Shown here one piece after another: positions 53,801 to 62,594 of a stretch of 64,000 nucleotides of DNA (its first letter is position 1; each line of letters starts with the position of its first letter). The notes under the pieces are model-generated. The model ran no database searches. It saw only the letters and a list, made by a program, of their open reading frames with translations, and had not been told where the DNA came from. The DNA comes from Pedobacter zeaxanthinifaciens (GTDB lineage: Bacteria > Bacteroidota > Bacteroidia > Sphingobacteriales > Sphingobacteriaceae), in contig NZ_QMHP01000001.1 in the NCBI RefSeq assembly GCF_003313335.1, forward strand, positions 124,001-188,000, given 5' to 3'. The position numbers and the translations under genes are program-made.

Positions 53801-54509
53801 AATCAATTGTTGGCACCGCTAACAGGTGAGCATCGGTTGTGCCAGCACTGCCAATTAAACTTGCTTTTTCTTCAGTAGCATCATATTTGTAAAATAGGAT
53901 GAAAGGCAGGTCAAATAAAAATTCTTCGTACTTACCTTGTGTTTCTGAAGCAATGTCTTCAATGCTTTTGGCGTTGCCAATTGCTGCACCTAACTCTCTA
54001 AGCACTTGCGTACGACGGGCGCTAAGCATTTTATCGGTAGTTTCTGTAATGGGATGGAATATGCCACCAACGCCACCACTTTCATCTCTAATTGGGGCGA
54101 AGGAAAAAGTCATGAACGCTTCTTCCAAATAGCCGTAGCGTTGTAAAAACATCCGCTGGTCGTGTATGTATGTGCCTTCGCCTTGCTGGCCGCGGGTAAA
54201 TTTATCACCAACAACTTCCAAGGCAGATTCCCAGCAGATGCGAAAGTTCATTCCCATTGAATGTGGATGCATGGAACCGCATATCGGTCTGTAACTATCG
54301 TTGTAAATTTGAATGGTTTCTGGCCCCCAAGCAATTAAAATAGGAAAGGTAGAAGAAAGACAGAGGCTCACCGAAGTTCTTAAACTCTGGGGCCAAGTTT
54401 CTATAGGTCCCAGTGGCGTTTTCGACCAGTCCATCGTTCGGATCAATTTGCCCATTTCCCCTCCGCCGGAGAGGAATTGTTCGGTCGATTCGGTTGCAAG
54501 TAAATTCAT
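50802..54509 (-). CDS. Double-kinase hybrid sensor (PAS, GAF, HisKA, receiver, PAS, PAS, HisKA)
   Basis: A 1235-residue cytoplasmic-looking sensor: no transmembrane helix and no signal peptide are evident. Order: PAS-type domain (about 30-160), GAF-type domain (about 165-335), HisKA with H359 in VSHEFRTPLTLMLG, HATPase (to about 590), receiver with D678 in ISDVMMPVMDG, two PAS domains (about 750-1000, APVAIAIYRGPEHIIELAN and MGIWRARILTGELH), then a second HisKA with H1019 in MVSHELKTPLTSMKG and a second HATPase (FGIGLYLSAEIIKRH). Two complete kinase cores in one chain, with the receiver between them, is unusual. It ends in a kinase, so it needs a separate output protein. The gene is monocistronic here. 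Confidence 0.93.
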   Translation of the reverse strand: MNLLATESTEQFLSGGGEMGKLIRTMDWSKTPLGPIETWPQSLRTSVSLCLSSTFPILIAWGPETIQIYNDSYRPICGSMHPHSMGMNFRICWESALEVVGDKFTRGQQGEGTYIHDQRMFLQRYGYLEEAFMTFSFAPIRDESGGVGGIFHPITETTDKMLSARRTQVLRELGAAIGNAKSIEDIASETQGKYEEFLFDLPFILFYKYDATEEKASLIGSAGTTDAHLLAVPTIDLSHPNEKSWPLEQLIKSKESIAISDLGDRFGDFSCEPYPEMPNTALLIPIHIPGQEIPFGFLVAGVSSRRALDQAYLGFYDLLGNTYNTAVSNVYAYEQEQKRAEALAAIDRSKTAFFSNVSHEFRTPLTLMLGPLEDLQAAKSLPAPLRDSVDSAHRNAIRLLKLVNNLLDYSRVEAGRIQASYQPLNLTELTADLASSFRSIIEKAEMKLEVNCEQISGQTYVDRQMWEKIVLNLLSNAFKYTLKGGIKVSLFQKDQQLVLQVVDTGVGIPEKELPHMFERFHRVQNSAGRTHEGTGIGLSLVNELVHLHGGKISVTSTKDVGSTFTVEIPLGKAHLPKEQILETIDIASSADLRGAFLNEAASLLHNSENGQNENAQSIENEQTTDATELKLLIVDDNRDMREYLVRLLSPHFTVFTAENGQQALERVAEVKPALVISDVMMPVMDGKQFLRELRSREEIFNTPVILLSARAGEESKIDGLESGADDYLVKPFSAAELLTKIKAQLKISAARGKTEAHLRSLFIEAPVAIAIYRGPEHIIELANARMLEYWGRTADQVANKSLFKALPELDNQGFRELMDQVYLTGERFVSGELPVQLLRYGQMETIYINLTVEPLRDEQGRINGMMAVASDISSQVNARKTLEKVTGTLQLAVDTAGMGIWRARILTGELHISDNAKRIHGIPDDVEFNYYEAAELIVTEDRERVLATIAKANQTKGSFSEDYRIKVWGTDQYKWLNTTGKVEIDDTGEVTGTIGTILDISEQKEDDQRKNDFIAMVSHELKTPLTSMKGYAQLMKLKAGKNEDVFTADASSKLLDQIGKMSALINGFLNVSRLDSGKIHLQQSTFNANELMSEIIAEVSSYSQQGHQFIFEPNGEVLLNADRDKIGTVLTNLFGNAMKYSLAGTIIKASCNQAEGNVYFSISDQGKGIAKDVLSKLFDRFFRVDNKDNKQISGFGIGLYLSAEIIKRHDGKIWAESELGVGSTFHVSLPVAKEV

Positions 54510-54707
54510 CGTTTTCCTAAAGAGGTAAATATAGACTTATTTCCGTTAATCAGAGCTAAAGATTGTAGTTGTAACGGTTTTAATGCATGCGTTTTTGTGC
54601 AGATAGAAGAATTTTAGTAGAGGTCATTTCGATAGGTGTGGAGTAGCTATTCCGTGTGGATTTTTTTAATAGATGGTTTTTGCGAAATAGTTCATTGAAT
54701 CAATTAA

Positions 54708-54728
54708 GGAGACGGTTAAACCATCTCC
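54708..54728 (-). terminator. Hairpin downstream of the small YtxH-like gene
   Basis: On the minus strand a 9-pair stem (one G-T pair) with a 3-base loop lies 14 bases after the stop codon at 54742. A TTAATT tail follows on that strand, so it may terminate the small gene. Confidence 0.45.
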
Positions 54729-54741
54729 TCAATGCGGTTTG

Positions 54742-54915
54742 TTAAATTGTTCTGGTTTTGAAATCGTTAGCAGCCGATCTAGCTTTTTCTATCCATTCAG
54801 GTGCTCTATCCTTAATTTCGTCCAGTTTTGTTCTACCCAAAACATCTTTTTTTGTCAAATATTTCACTGCGCCATATACCGCGGCGCCAATGAGTGCTGT
54901 TCTTATAATTCCCAT
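54742..54915 (-). CDS. Small YtxH-like protein
   Basis: A 57-residue protein. It starts MGIIRTALIGAAVYGAVKYL, a hydrophobic Gly/Ala-rich stretch, then a charged helix (KKDVLGRTKLDEIKDRAPEWIEKARSAANDF). The layout, an N-terminal membrane segment with a short amphipathic helical tail, is that of YtxH-like small stress-related proteins in Bacteroidota. No catalytic residues. It lies between the sensor kinase gene (start 54509) and the divergent SDR gene, with its own predicted terminator. Confidence 0.8.
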   Translation of the reverse strand: MGIIRTALIGAAVYGAVKYLTKKDVLGRTKLDEIKDRAPEWIEKARSAANDFKTRTI

Positions 54916-55030
54916 ATCTATTCTTTTTATTTGTTAACACCTGCAAATGGTTTTAGTTTGATAAACCTTAATTCTCATCCTTAAAATCAAACTTTTCTAA
55001 ATGGCGGATGTTCAACAATAAAATGGAGTG

Positions 55031-56014
55031 ATGGAAGAAACAAATTTATTTTCGGTGTTAAAAGGCAAAACAGTGGTTGTTACCGGCGCTTCTAGTGGTG
55101 TTGGGTTGGCAACTGCCGAAGCATTTTCAAAATATGGTTGCAAATTAGTGCTTGCCGCAAGGGGCGAAGCTGGCTTAGCACTAGCCGAACAACGTTGCAC
55201 TGCTTTAGGTGCTATGGTGTTAACCGTTGCAACAGATGTTTCTGACTATGTTGCGGTGCAACATTTACTAAGCCATGCTTTGGCTTTTGGCGGTAAAATT
55301 GACTACTGGATAAATAATGCGGGAGTTATGGCTAGTGGCCGTTTCGAGGAAATACCCATTGATGTTAGCCATCAGGTAGTGAAAACTAACTTGCTTGGCT
55401 ATTTGAATTGTGCTCATGCGGTACTTCCAATTTTTAAGCAGCAAGGATTTGGGGTATTGGTAAATAATGTTTCTATAGGTGGTTTTATGCCTGCGCCTTA
55501 CAGTGCCGTATACTCTGCCACTAAATTTGGTATCAAAGGCATGATGGAGTGTATACAGGGAGAAATTTCAAATGAAGAACATATCCACGTTTGCAATCTC
55601 TATCCGCAAATCCAACGCTCTACAGGCAACATGCACTCTGCTAAATATTCAGGTTTGGATTTTAAAGTTCCGCCCTTTGCCGCTGATCCAAAAGACACCG
55701 CACAACAATTACTTAAGTTGGCAGTGCATCCAAAAAAAGATAAATTCCCAGACTTTAGTTCGTGGGCAATTAAAACGCTGCATGATTTTTTTCCTAAAGT
55801 GATTGTAAATACGGCTTCAGCAGGAATGCGTTTAATGATGAAAATCAAACAGTCGGCTCCAAATAAAGGCAACGTTCTTGAGCCGTCCAACTATCCGCAT
55901 CGCATATACGGTGAAACGATTATTCCAACGCCTTCTAAAACTACGAAAACAGCATTAGGTTTTGGGGTGCTGCTCGGAGTGGCGTTAGTAGTATTATCAG
56001 GCAGAAAAAGCTAA
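55031..56014 (+). CDS. Short-chain dehydrogenase/reductase with C-terminal membrane segment
   Basis: A 327-residue oxidoreductase. The ATG at 55031 is preferred to the GTG one codon earlier. The Rossmann motif TGASSGVG (18-25), NNAG (95-98), S148 and the catalytic Y161-x3-K165 are all present (YSATK). This makes an NAD(P)-dependent dehydrogenase or reductase of the classical SDR group. The C-terminus has an extra hydrophobic segment (about 303-325, ALGFGVLLGVALVVLSG), which suggests membrane attachment. The substrate is unknown. It is divergent from the YtxH-like gene. Confidence 0.9.
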   Translation: MEETNLFSVLKGKTVVVTGASSGVGLATAEAFSKYGCKLVLAARGEAGLALAEQRCTALGAMVLTVATDVSDYVAVQHLLSHALAFGGKIDYWINNAGVMASGRFEEIPIDVSHQVVKTNLLGYLNCAHAVLPIFKQQGFGVLVNNVSIGGFMPAPYSAVYSATKFGIKGMMECIQGEISNEEHIHVCNLYPQIQRSTGNMHSAKYSGLDFKVPPFAADPKDTAQQLLKLAVHPKKDKFPDFSSWAIKTLHDFFPKVIVNTASAGMRLMMKIKQSAPNKGNVLEPSNYPHRIYGETIIPTPSKTTKTALGFGVLLGVALVVLSGRKS

Positions 56015-56175
56015 CAATGATGTAGATAGCTCCCTTATTTCATTATGATTTACAACTTATTTGTTTAAAATAGCCATCGATTTGCCTACCTTTATCGCTG
56101 GTTAATTGACTAGTATTGTTTAGCATTTTACGCTAGTCAATTGCTTGTGTGCTTCATTATTAAATAGAAATCGGT

Positions 56176-57444
56176 TTGTCGTTGGTAAAACTATGGGAAC
56201 GCCTGAGAGGGCCTAGTACTGAATTCCCTTTAGAGAAAAGGATATTGAATTCGGGTGGGCTGTTTTCAATGTGTACCTTGCTGATTTTTGTTGTGTATGA
56301 TTCGTACGTGGTGGTTTTACCAGAACTTGCCATTGCATCTTTCATTGCCTTTTTGCTACAGCTTTTCCTCTATTATCAATCACGCTTTCGTAGGAATTTT
56401 GCATTTGCTCGCTATGGCTTCACCGTTTTGAGCTATATCTTCTTAGCTATCAATTATTACTACGGAGCAGGAATTGATGGGCCATTATTGTTTAGCTTCT
56501 TCTTAAGTTTAATTGTAATCATTTTTATTCATAGGACGCACCGTTATATTTACTTGCTGCTTCATGTTTTGGTAATTTGGAGCCTGTTGTATTTTGAATA
56601 CCGCTATGGTGTACCGAAAGTTTACCATAGCCCCGCTGAGCGTTTTTTAGATATTGCCTGCATTATTGCGATCATGCTTTCACTAACCTATATTTTGGTT
56701 GGTGGCGTAATCAGAAGCTATAATAAGGAACGCCGTTTAGCTCAAGAAAGGGCAGAAGCGCTCCAACTGCTACATCAAGAAAATAACCGACTTTTCTCTA
56801 TCATTTCTCACGATTTACGTACCCCGCTCAACAGCATTCAGGGATATTTGGAGCTGCTTAGAAATCATTCTCTTACAGAAATGGATAGAAGCATGTTGGA
56901 AGGACAGTTGACGGAACTTACCAACGGCACCTCGGAGTTTTTAGGTAATCTACTAGCTTGGTCAAAATCGCAGTTGGAAGGCACAAAAGTACATTCGCTA
57001 ACAATTGATCTTACGTCCCTGTTGGATAGTGTGTTGTCGTCCGTTTCGCCAATGGCTGCTAAAAAGCAAGTGCTCATTAAAAAGGAAATTTTGTGTACGC
57101 AATTAATTTCCGATTTGGAAATGACTAGGATCGTTTTACGCAATTTGCTTACCAACGCCATTAAGTACAGCAAACCAAATGGAGAAATTGTAATTAAAAG
57201 TTGGGAAGAAAAAGAATCTTTCATACTATCCATACAGGATTTTGGAACTGGAATAGCAATCGAGCGACAAAATACCATATTCAAACATCAAGCACAGAGT
57301 GTTCCTGGTACAGCTAACGAATCGGGCGTTGGTTTAGGATTGGTATTATGTGCAGATTTTGTTGCCCTGCAAAATGGTAAAATATGGTTTGAGAGCGAAT
57401 TAGGTGAAGGCACAACGTTTTTCATGGCGTTCCCGCTGAAGTAG
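56176..57444 (+). CDS. Membrane sensor histidine kinase
   Basis: A 422-residue kinase with about six transmembrane helices in the N-terminal part (about 30-180), then HisKA with H212 in IISHDLRTPLNSIQGYLELL, and HATPase (LRNLLTNAIKYSKPNGEIVIK, then GVGLGLVLCADFV). No periplasmic domain of size is visible, so it may sense a membrane-linked signal. The TTG at 56176 is the only reasonable start: an in-frame TAA occurs at 56161 and no ATG lies near. There is no response regulator gene beside it, so its partner lies elsewhere. It is convergent with the AraC gene. Confidence 0.9.
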   Translation: MSLVKLWERLRGPSTEFPLEKRILNSGGLFSMCTLLIFVVYDSYVVVLPELAIASFIAFLLQLFLYYQSRFRRNFAFARYGFTVLSYIFLAINYYYGAGIDGPLLFSFFLSLIVIIFIHRTHRYIYLLLHVLVIWSLLYFEYRYGVPKVYHSPAERFLDIACIIAIMLSLTYILVGGVIRSYNKERRLAQERAEALQLLHQENNRLFSIISHDLRTPLNSIQGYLELLRNHSLTEMDRSMLEGQLTELTNGTSEFLGNLLAWSKSQLEGTKVHSLTIDLTSLLDSVLSSVSPMAAKKQVLIKKEILCTQLISDLEMTRIVLRNLLTNAIKYSKPNGEIVIKSWEEKESFILSIQDFGTGIAIERQNTIFKHQAQSVPGTANESGVGLGLVLCADFVALQNGKIWFESELGEGTTFFMAFPLK

Positions 57445-57559
57445 TGCTTGCCGTTAATTATGGTTTTCCGCAATCACGATTATTTTCAATCGACACAATT
57501 ACGGATAATCAATTCAAAAGAACATCTGCAACTAAGGTTCTTTACCTTTTACAAAACGA

Positions 57560-58429
57560 TTATTCTGCTAAGTATTTTCGTTTGTATTCCAGTGGTGTTA
57601 TACCCGTTACTTTTTTAAAATGTCTGTAAAAATTAGAAACGTTGTTAAATCCACATTGGTAGCAAATCATATTGGTGGGGTGTTTGTCTTCAACAAGTAA
57701 CCTGCAAGCATGACTTACCCTAATTTCAATTAAAAAATCGTAATAGGTTTTTTTGGTCATCTGTTTAAAGTACCTACAAAATGAAGTTACACTTAAGTTG
57801 CTGATAGATGCTACCTCCTGCAAATTGATTTCCTTTTTGAAATTGGTGAGCGTGTAATTGTAAACTTTGTTCAGTCTAATTACATCTGATTCATCTGATT
57901 GATATTGTACATGACCTGGATTTAAAACCGTGTAATCATCTGCTTCTGCCAAAAGTTTTAAAATAGAAAGCAGTACAATCAAGCGATCTAAATTCTCGGT
58001 ATCTTTTGCCTGCAACATCAATTTTGCTAGTTGATCCCTATTTTCTCCCTTTAATAGCATGCCTTTTTTGGCCTTCTCAAAAAGTTTTGGAATGGGGTAA
58101 GCTTCCGGTAGGTTCAAAATATCCTTACCTAAGCAATCTGGTAAAAAATGAATTACGATAGCTTCTACCTCGTGGCTAGGGTTGTTCTGGAAATATTCAT
58201 CACTACAACGCCAGGTGTGCGGCAAGTTTTCCCCTAACAAAATGATTTCTCCCGAAGCAAAATTGCTAATGTTGTTTCCAATAAATCTTACACCTTCTCC
58301 GCGTATCACATAGTGCAGTTCCAGTTCTGGGTGGTAATGCCAAATTTTTCCGAAATTCTCTTGAATATCGTGCCTAATGCTAAAAGAATTTTGTAGGCCT
58401 ACAGGTACTTTATGAAAATGCGGTTTCAT
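57560..58429 (-). CDS. AraC-family regulator with cupin-type sensor domain
   Basis: A 289-residue regulator. The N-terminal part (about 10-90, IWHYHPELELHYVIRGEG and EIILLGENLPHTWRC) is a cupin-like domain of AraC-type proteins that may bind a sugar. The C-terminal part (about 185-285) has two helix-turn-helix units: LQEVASISNLSVTSFCRYFKQMTKKTYYDF and ICYQCGFNNVSNFYRHFKKVTGITPLEYKR. It is divergent from the isomerase/ribulokinase operon, with 275 bases between, so it most likely controls that operon. Confidence 0.93.
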   Translation of the reverse strand: MKPHFHKVPVGLQNSFSIRHDIQENFGKIWHYHPELELHYVIRGEGVRFIGNNISNFASGEIILLGENLPHTWRCSDEYFQNNPSHEVEAIVIHFLPDCLGKDILNLPEAYPIPKLFEKAKKGMLLKGENRDQLAKLMLQAKDTENLDRLIVLLSILKLLAEADDYTVLNPGHVQYQSDESDVIRLNKVYNYTLTNFKKEINLQEVASISNLSVTSFCRYFKQMTKKTYYDFLIEIRVSHACRLLVEDKHPTNMICYQCGFNNVSNFYRHFKKVTGITPLEYKRKYLAE

Positions 58430-58704
58430 AATGGATACAGTATTTGGTTCAAATATTCCTTAATTATAGCTAAATAATTTCGGATAATGCCAAAAACAAT
58501 GTTTATGATGATAATATCCTATAATAAATTGGCAATAATACGGAACAAACGTCTAACGCCAACCATCATATTTGTAAAACAAACTTATTACAACCAAATA
58601 TATTTCGTGCTGGGTTAATGCCAAATCGCCAACCCTAAATTGCTTTGGTTTAATATAGTTTCAGGTTTTAAGTTAAACTATGCTCAAACTATTAATATAA
58701 ACAA
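58430..58704. promoter_or_regulatory. Divergent regulatory region of the AraC/isomerase pair
   Basis: The gap holds direct repeats TAATGCCAAA (58485-58494 and 58616-58625), a partly inverted TTGGCA (58529-58534), and AAACTAT motifs (58675-58681, 58686-58692) opposed by ATAGTTT (58655-58661). Repeats of both kinds near a divergent AraC-type regulator are what one expects of its operators. No clean promoter pair was found. The 7-base motif is weak evidence alone. Confidence 0.4.
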
Positions 58705-60327
58705 ATGAATAAAGAGATTTTTCTGGTAGCCAGTGGCGACTTAAGGATTGCGGCTAATCAAAATTGCTGGGAAACTCAGCATCAAATGGAACTTACTTTA
58801 TCCGAAGTGCTTTCTAACTTAGGTTGCACCATTAAAAGAGCACATGCTTATGATCCAGTAAAAAAGCATGGCTTTATTGATTCCCAGCGCATGGGAATTG
58901 AGGTTTTTAAAACTATAGATAAAGATGCGCCACTCATTGTAGCTGAAAGTGTTTGGCAGTATAGCCATCACGTGTTGGCGGGCTTAACTACGCATCGAGG
59001 TCCTATTTTAACTTTGGCAAATTTCAGCGGTCAATGGCCGGGTTTAGTGGGGATGTTGAATTTAAATGGTTCTTTAACTAAAGCCAATGTGAAATACAGC
59101 AGTCTTTGGAGCGTTGATTTTAAGGATGATTTCTTTTTAAATGGGTTAAAAAGCTGGCTCAATACAGGTGAAATTCAACATCCTGAAACTCACGTTGCAT
59201 CATTTTCATCAGTAAAAATTCCTTCGTCAGATGAAAAATTAGGTCGTGATTTTGCTGCAAAACTGAAAGATGAAAAGGCAATTATGGGTGTTTTTGATGA
59301 AGGTTGTATGGGCATGTTTAACGCCATTGTACCTGACGACTTACTGCACAACACGGGGATTTTCAAGGAACGCCTCAGCCAATCTACATTATATGCAAAG
59401 ATGCTGACAGTAAGTGATGCCGATGCCCAAAAAGTATTGGACTGGCTGCTGGATAAAGGGATGAAATTTGATTGGGGAACAGATGAGGCTACTGAACTTA
59501 CGAAAGCGCAAACCTTAACGCAGTGCAAAATGTATGTTGCAGCTTTACGTTTAGCCGATGAATTTGGCTGTGATACAATTGGCATTCAATATCAACAAGG
59601 TTTAAAGGATTTGGCTCCGGCTAGCGACTTGGTAGAAGGCCTGCTTAACAACCAAGATAGACCACCAGTTTTTGATGAAAATGGTAAAGAACTTTACGCA
59701 GGCGAAGCACTTCCGCATTTTAACGAAGTGGATGAATGTGCTGGAATAGATGGTTTGCTTACGTATAAATTATGGCGCCAGCTTGGTATGGCTGCAGAAA
59801 ATACGTTACACGATTTGCGCTGGGGCGAAAATTTCAAAAATGAGCAAATTGATGATTTCGTATGGGTTTTTGAAATTTCTGGTGCAGCTCCACCGGCGCA
59901 TCACGTTGGTGGTTATGCAGGTTCTGATAGTATCCGACAGCCGGCAATGTTTTTTAAACGCGGAGGTGGCTCTTTACGTGGTGTTGCTAAACCAGGTAAT
60001 TTGGTGTGGAGTAGGGTTTATGTAATTAATAACCAATTGCATTGCGATTTAGGTGTAGGCAAAGCAGTGGCATTACCAAAAGAAGAAACCGAGCGAAGGT
60101 GGAACGAAACAAATTATCAGTGGCCAATAATGCATGCTACTTTGGATGGTGTTTCCCGCGACCAAATGATGGCTAGACATAAGGCCAATCACATACAAGT
60201 GGTGTACGCTACCGATGAGGCTAGCGCCCACAGGGCCTGTAGAATTAAGGCCGCCGCTTTGGAAGAGCTTGGAATTACCACACATTTTTGCGGTGCGGTA
60301 GATGTTGAAGGATCAAAATTCAATTAA
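58705..60327 (+). CDS. L-fucose/L-arabinose-isomerase-family aldose-ketose isomerase
   Basis: A 540-residue protein. The C-terminal half, with [12 protein letters not shown] (about 197-208) and [19 protein letters not shown], and the conserved end [14 protein letters not shown] with late His residues, resembles L-fucose isomerase. That enzyme converts an aldose to a ketose with a metal ion held by Glu, Asp and His. It is placed by similarity of segments, not by alignment. The sugar could be L-fucose, D-arabinose, L-arabinose or similar. Its stop directly touches the ATG of the ribulokinase gene, so the two products act in sequence. Confidence 0.8.
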   Translation: MNKEIFLVASGDLRIAANQNCWETQHQMELTLSEVLSNLGCTIKRAHAYDPVKKHGFIDSQRMGIEVFKTIDKDAPLIVAESVWQYSHHVLAGLTTHRGPILTLANFSGQWPGLVGMLNLNGSLTKANVKYSSLWSVDFKDDFFLNGLKSWLNTGEIQHPETHVASFSSVKIPSSDEKLGRDFAAKLKDEKAIMGVFDEGCMGMFNAIVPDDLLHNTGIFKERLSQSTLYAKMLTVSDADAQKVLDWLLDKGMKFDWGTDEATELTKAQTLTQCKMYVAALRLADEFGCDTIGIQYQQGLKDLAPASDLVEGLLNNQDRPPVFDENGKELYAGEALPHFNEVDECAGIDGLLTYKLWRQLGMAAENTLHDLRWGENFKNEQIDDFVWVFEISGAAPPAHHVGGYAGSDSIRQPAMFFKRGGGSLRGVAKPGNLVWSRVYVINNQLHCDLGVGKAVALPKEETERRWNETNYQWPIMHATLDGVSRDQMMARHKANHIQVVYATDEASAHRACRIKAAALEELGITTHFCGAVDVEGSKFN

Positions 60328-61962
60328 ATGGATGCTGAAAAATATGTAATTGGTTTAGATTTCGGAACTGATTCGGTGAGGGCTTTATTGGTAGCTACAC
60401 AAAGCGGAGCCGAAATTGCCTGCGCTGTTAGCTTGTATCAACGATGGGCTCGTGGGGAATACTGTATTGCTCAGCAATCTCAATTTAGGCAGCACCCTTT
60501 GGACTATATCGAAGCAATGCAAGACGCTATTGGAAGTTTACTTATTCAAATAGATAAATCTTTGGTAAACAAAATTATAGCTATCACTATCGATACTACA
60601 GGTTCAACTCCTTGTGCTGTGGATGAAACTGGTACGCCATTGGCTTTACTGCCGGATTTCGCTACTGATCCTGATGCGATGTTTATCCTATGGAAAGATC
60701 ATACTGCGCTAAAAGAAGCAGATGAAATCAATGCTTTGGCTAAGCATTGGGAAATTGATTACACTAAGTATTCGGGAGGTTTGTATTCGTCAGAGTGGTT
60801 TTGGTCAAAGATACTTCACGTTACTAAAAAAAACACTAAAGTAGCTGCGAAGGCATTTTCTTGGATGGAGCATTGCGACTGGATGCCCGCTTTACTTACC
60901 GGAAGTAAGCATGTGTTCAATGTAAAAAGAAGTCGTTGTGCTGCGGGTCATAAATCCATGTGGCATGCTGATTTTAATGGTTTGCCAAGCAAGGAATTTC
61001 TTTCGAAACTGCATCCATCTTTGGGGCAACTAAGGGATCGGTTATATCAAGAAACCTATACTGCCGACCAATCCGTTGGTCATTTATCTCAAGAATGGGC
61101 ATCGAAATTAGGTTTGCCCGCTACGGTTAAAGTTGGTGTTGGCGCTTTAGATGCCCATTTGGGCGCTGTTGGCACAGGGATAGAGGCCTATAGCTTAGTA
61201 AAGGTGATGGGTACTTCAACCTGCGATATGGTGGTGGTGCCAGCTGATGAGTTTAGTGGTTTAGTGCATGGCATTTGTGGCCAAGTAGATGGTTCTATCA
61301 TCCCAAATATGTTGGGTATGGAAGCTGGTCAATCGGCTTTTGGTGATGTATACAGCTGGTTTAAGCAAATTTTGGAATTTCCTACAAAAGAAATTTTAAA
61401 GGACATGCTTACCGAAGATCAACTAAAGCAGGCTAGTGAAGCAATTTTGCCTAAATTATCAGCCCGAGCCGCCGAAATTCCTGTAACTGTGGACGATTTG
61501 GTGGCTTTGGATTGGGTTAACGGTCGTAGAACTCCAGATGTAGACCTCACCAAAAAAGGGGCTTTATTTGGCTTAACTTTAGGAACCACTGCACCGCACA
61601 TTTTTAAGGCTTTGGTTGAAGCTACTGCTTTCGGTTCCAAAGCAATAATGGATAGGTTTCTAGCACAGGGTGTTCAAATTAAGCAAGTTATCGCTCTAGG
61701 TGGGATCTCAAAAAAATCAGCTTACGTTATGCAAACCTTGGCCGATATATTAAATGTTCCCATTAAAGTAGCCACTAGTGAGCAAGCTTGCGCATTAGGC
61801 GCTGCAATGTACGCTGCTGTGATTGGTGGGTGCTATAGCAATATCAAAGAGGCGCAGTTGGCAATGAGTTCTGGTTATGATCAAGTGTATTTGCCTCATT
61901 CTGATAAAGTAGCCGTATATCAACAGCTTTATCAACGGTATTTAAAATTAGGAGAGCTGTAA
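60328..61962 (+). CDS. Ribulokinase (FGGY carbohydrate kinase)
   Basis: A 544-residue kinase of the FGGY family. The N-terminal phosphate-binding motif GLDFGTDSVRALL, the central ITIDTTGSTPCAVDE and the late GGISKKSAYVMQTLADIL and CALGAAMYAAV segments are visible. The FNVKRSRCAAGHKSMWH segment and the length (about 545) fit ribulokinase, which phosphorylates ribulose from the isomerase reaction to ribulose-5-phosphate. The ATG follows the isomerase stop with no gap. Whether it takes L-ribulose, D-ribulose or another ketose cannot be told. No epimerase or aldolase gene lies in the window, so later steps are elsewhere. Confidence 0.9.
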   Translation: MDAEKYVIGLDFGTDSVRALLVATQSGAEIACAVSLYQRWARGEYCIAQQSQFRQHPLDYIEAMQDAIGSLLIQIDKSLVNKIIAITIDTTGSTPCAVDETGTPLALLPDFATDPDAMFILWKDHTALKEADEINALAKHWEIDYTKYSGGLYSSEWFWSKILHVTKKNTKVAAKAFSWMEHCDWMPALLTGSKHVFNVKRSRCAAGHKSMWHADFNGLPSKEFLSKLHPSLGQLRDRLYQETYTADQSVGHLSQEWASKLGLPATVKVGVGALDAHLGAVGTGIEAYSLVKVMGTSTCDMVVVPADEFSGLVHGICGQVDGSIIPNMLGMEAGQSAFGDVYSWFKQILEFPTKEILKDMLTEDQLKQASEAILPKLSARAAEIPVTVDDLVALDWVNGRRTPDVDLTKKGALFGLTLGTTAPHIFKALVEATAFGSKAIMDRFLAQGVQIKQVIALGGISKKSAYVMQTLADILNVPIKVATSEQACALGAAMYAAVIGGCYSNIKEAQLAMSSGYDQVYLPHSDKVAVYQQLYQRYLKLGEL

Positions 61963-62019
61963 TGTTGGCAAAGCTCCAGCATCCGCCGGGGCAATTTGCA
62001 ACTTACCTAAACTAACAAA

Positions 62020-62151
62020 CTATGATTTGTTTGCGTCTTTTACAGTTGGCTGCTGACGTTTATGTAGCTTTTCATGTTGATGTTCATGTTTACACCCTGT
62101 ATGCATAAACGTAAAAGAAATCAGCACCACCGTTAGTCTTAAATATTTCAT
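62020..62151 (-). CDS. Tiny His-rich lipoprotein
   Basis: A 43-residue peptide. The signal MKYLRLTVVLISFTFMHTGC carries a lipobox-like HTGC, so Cys20 may be lipidated. The mature part KHEHQHEKLHKRQQ has four His in ten residues, in H-x-H-type spacing suited to Cu, Zn or Ni binding. It is too short for any fold. It lies 83 bases after the CxxC-containing gene on the same strand. A small His-rich lipoprotein could buffer metal at the cell surface, which is inference. Confidence 0.65.
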   Translation of the reverse strand: MKYLRLTVVLISFTFMHTGCKHEHQHEKLHKRQQPTVKDANKS

Positions 62152-62234
62152 GATATAATTATTGTAAATGCGATATTTATCAGTCTCTTATGAAAACGGA
62201 TCATGATAAATTAAAGGACGGATTTTTAAGCTAG

Positions 62235-62594
62235 TTAAGCTTGTACAAATGTAAGCCGCAATTGAGGAGGAGCTTTATTTGTAGATTTTACAAGTGAATA
62301 TTTGCCTACCATCGCATCTACTAAATAGCGCAAAGTAGTGGAAGATAATGTTGGCGTAATAATCGATGGTGCGAAGTCTAGCCTTACTTCTTTGCTTTTA
62401 ATGTGCGTAAGGTAATCACATACCGAACAATACTGTGTTTTAGTAATCGATTTTGAGCTGGCAGTTGTTGGATTTACATCGTCCTCATGCGAATGCAGCA
62501 TTTGCGTTATAGGAATCAATAACAGCAAGATAGTCAGCATGTAGCAGCTTACTTGCCAAATACAGCACTTCACATATGTTGCTTTCGATTCCAT
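62235..62594 (-). CDS. Small membrane protein with His and CxxC motifs
   Basis: A 119-residue protein. The ATG at 62594 is preferred over one 12 codons upstream because it leads more directly to the membrane segment (about 12-32). After it come HSHED (34-38), then YCSVCDY (C56 and C59 in CxxC). Such short proteins with a His cluster and CxxC are often found next to copper-related TonB receptors in Bacteroidota, as I recall. The end has KAPPQLRLTF, a Pro-rich tail seen in that group. With the His-rich lipoprotein gene downstream it may form a metal-handling pair. No receptor gene is in the window. Confidence 0.65.
   Translation of the reverse strand: MESKATYVKCCIWQVSCYMLTILLLLIPITQMLHSHEDDVNPTTASSKSITKTQYCSVCDYLTHIKSKEVRLDFAPSIITPTLSSTTLRYLVDAMVGKYSLVKSTNKAPPQLRLTFVQA

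Noticed and set aside
57517..57543. Hairpin AAAGAAC...GTTCTTT between convergent kinase and AraC genes
   Set aside because: The 7-base A/T-rich stem has a 13-base loop and lacks a good T-run, so it is too weak to call.
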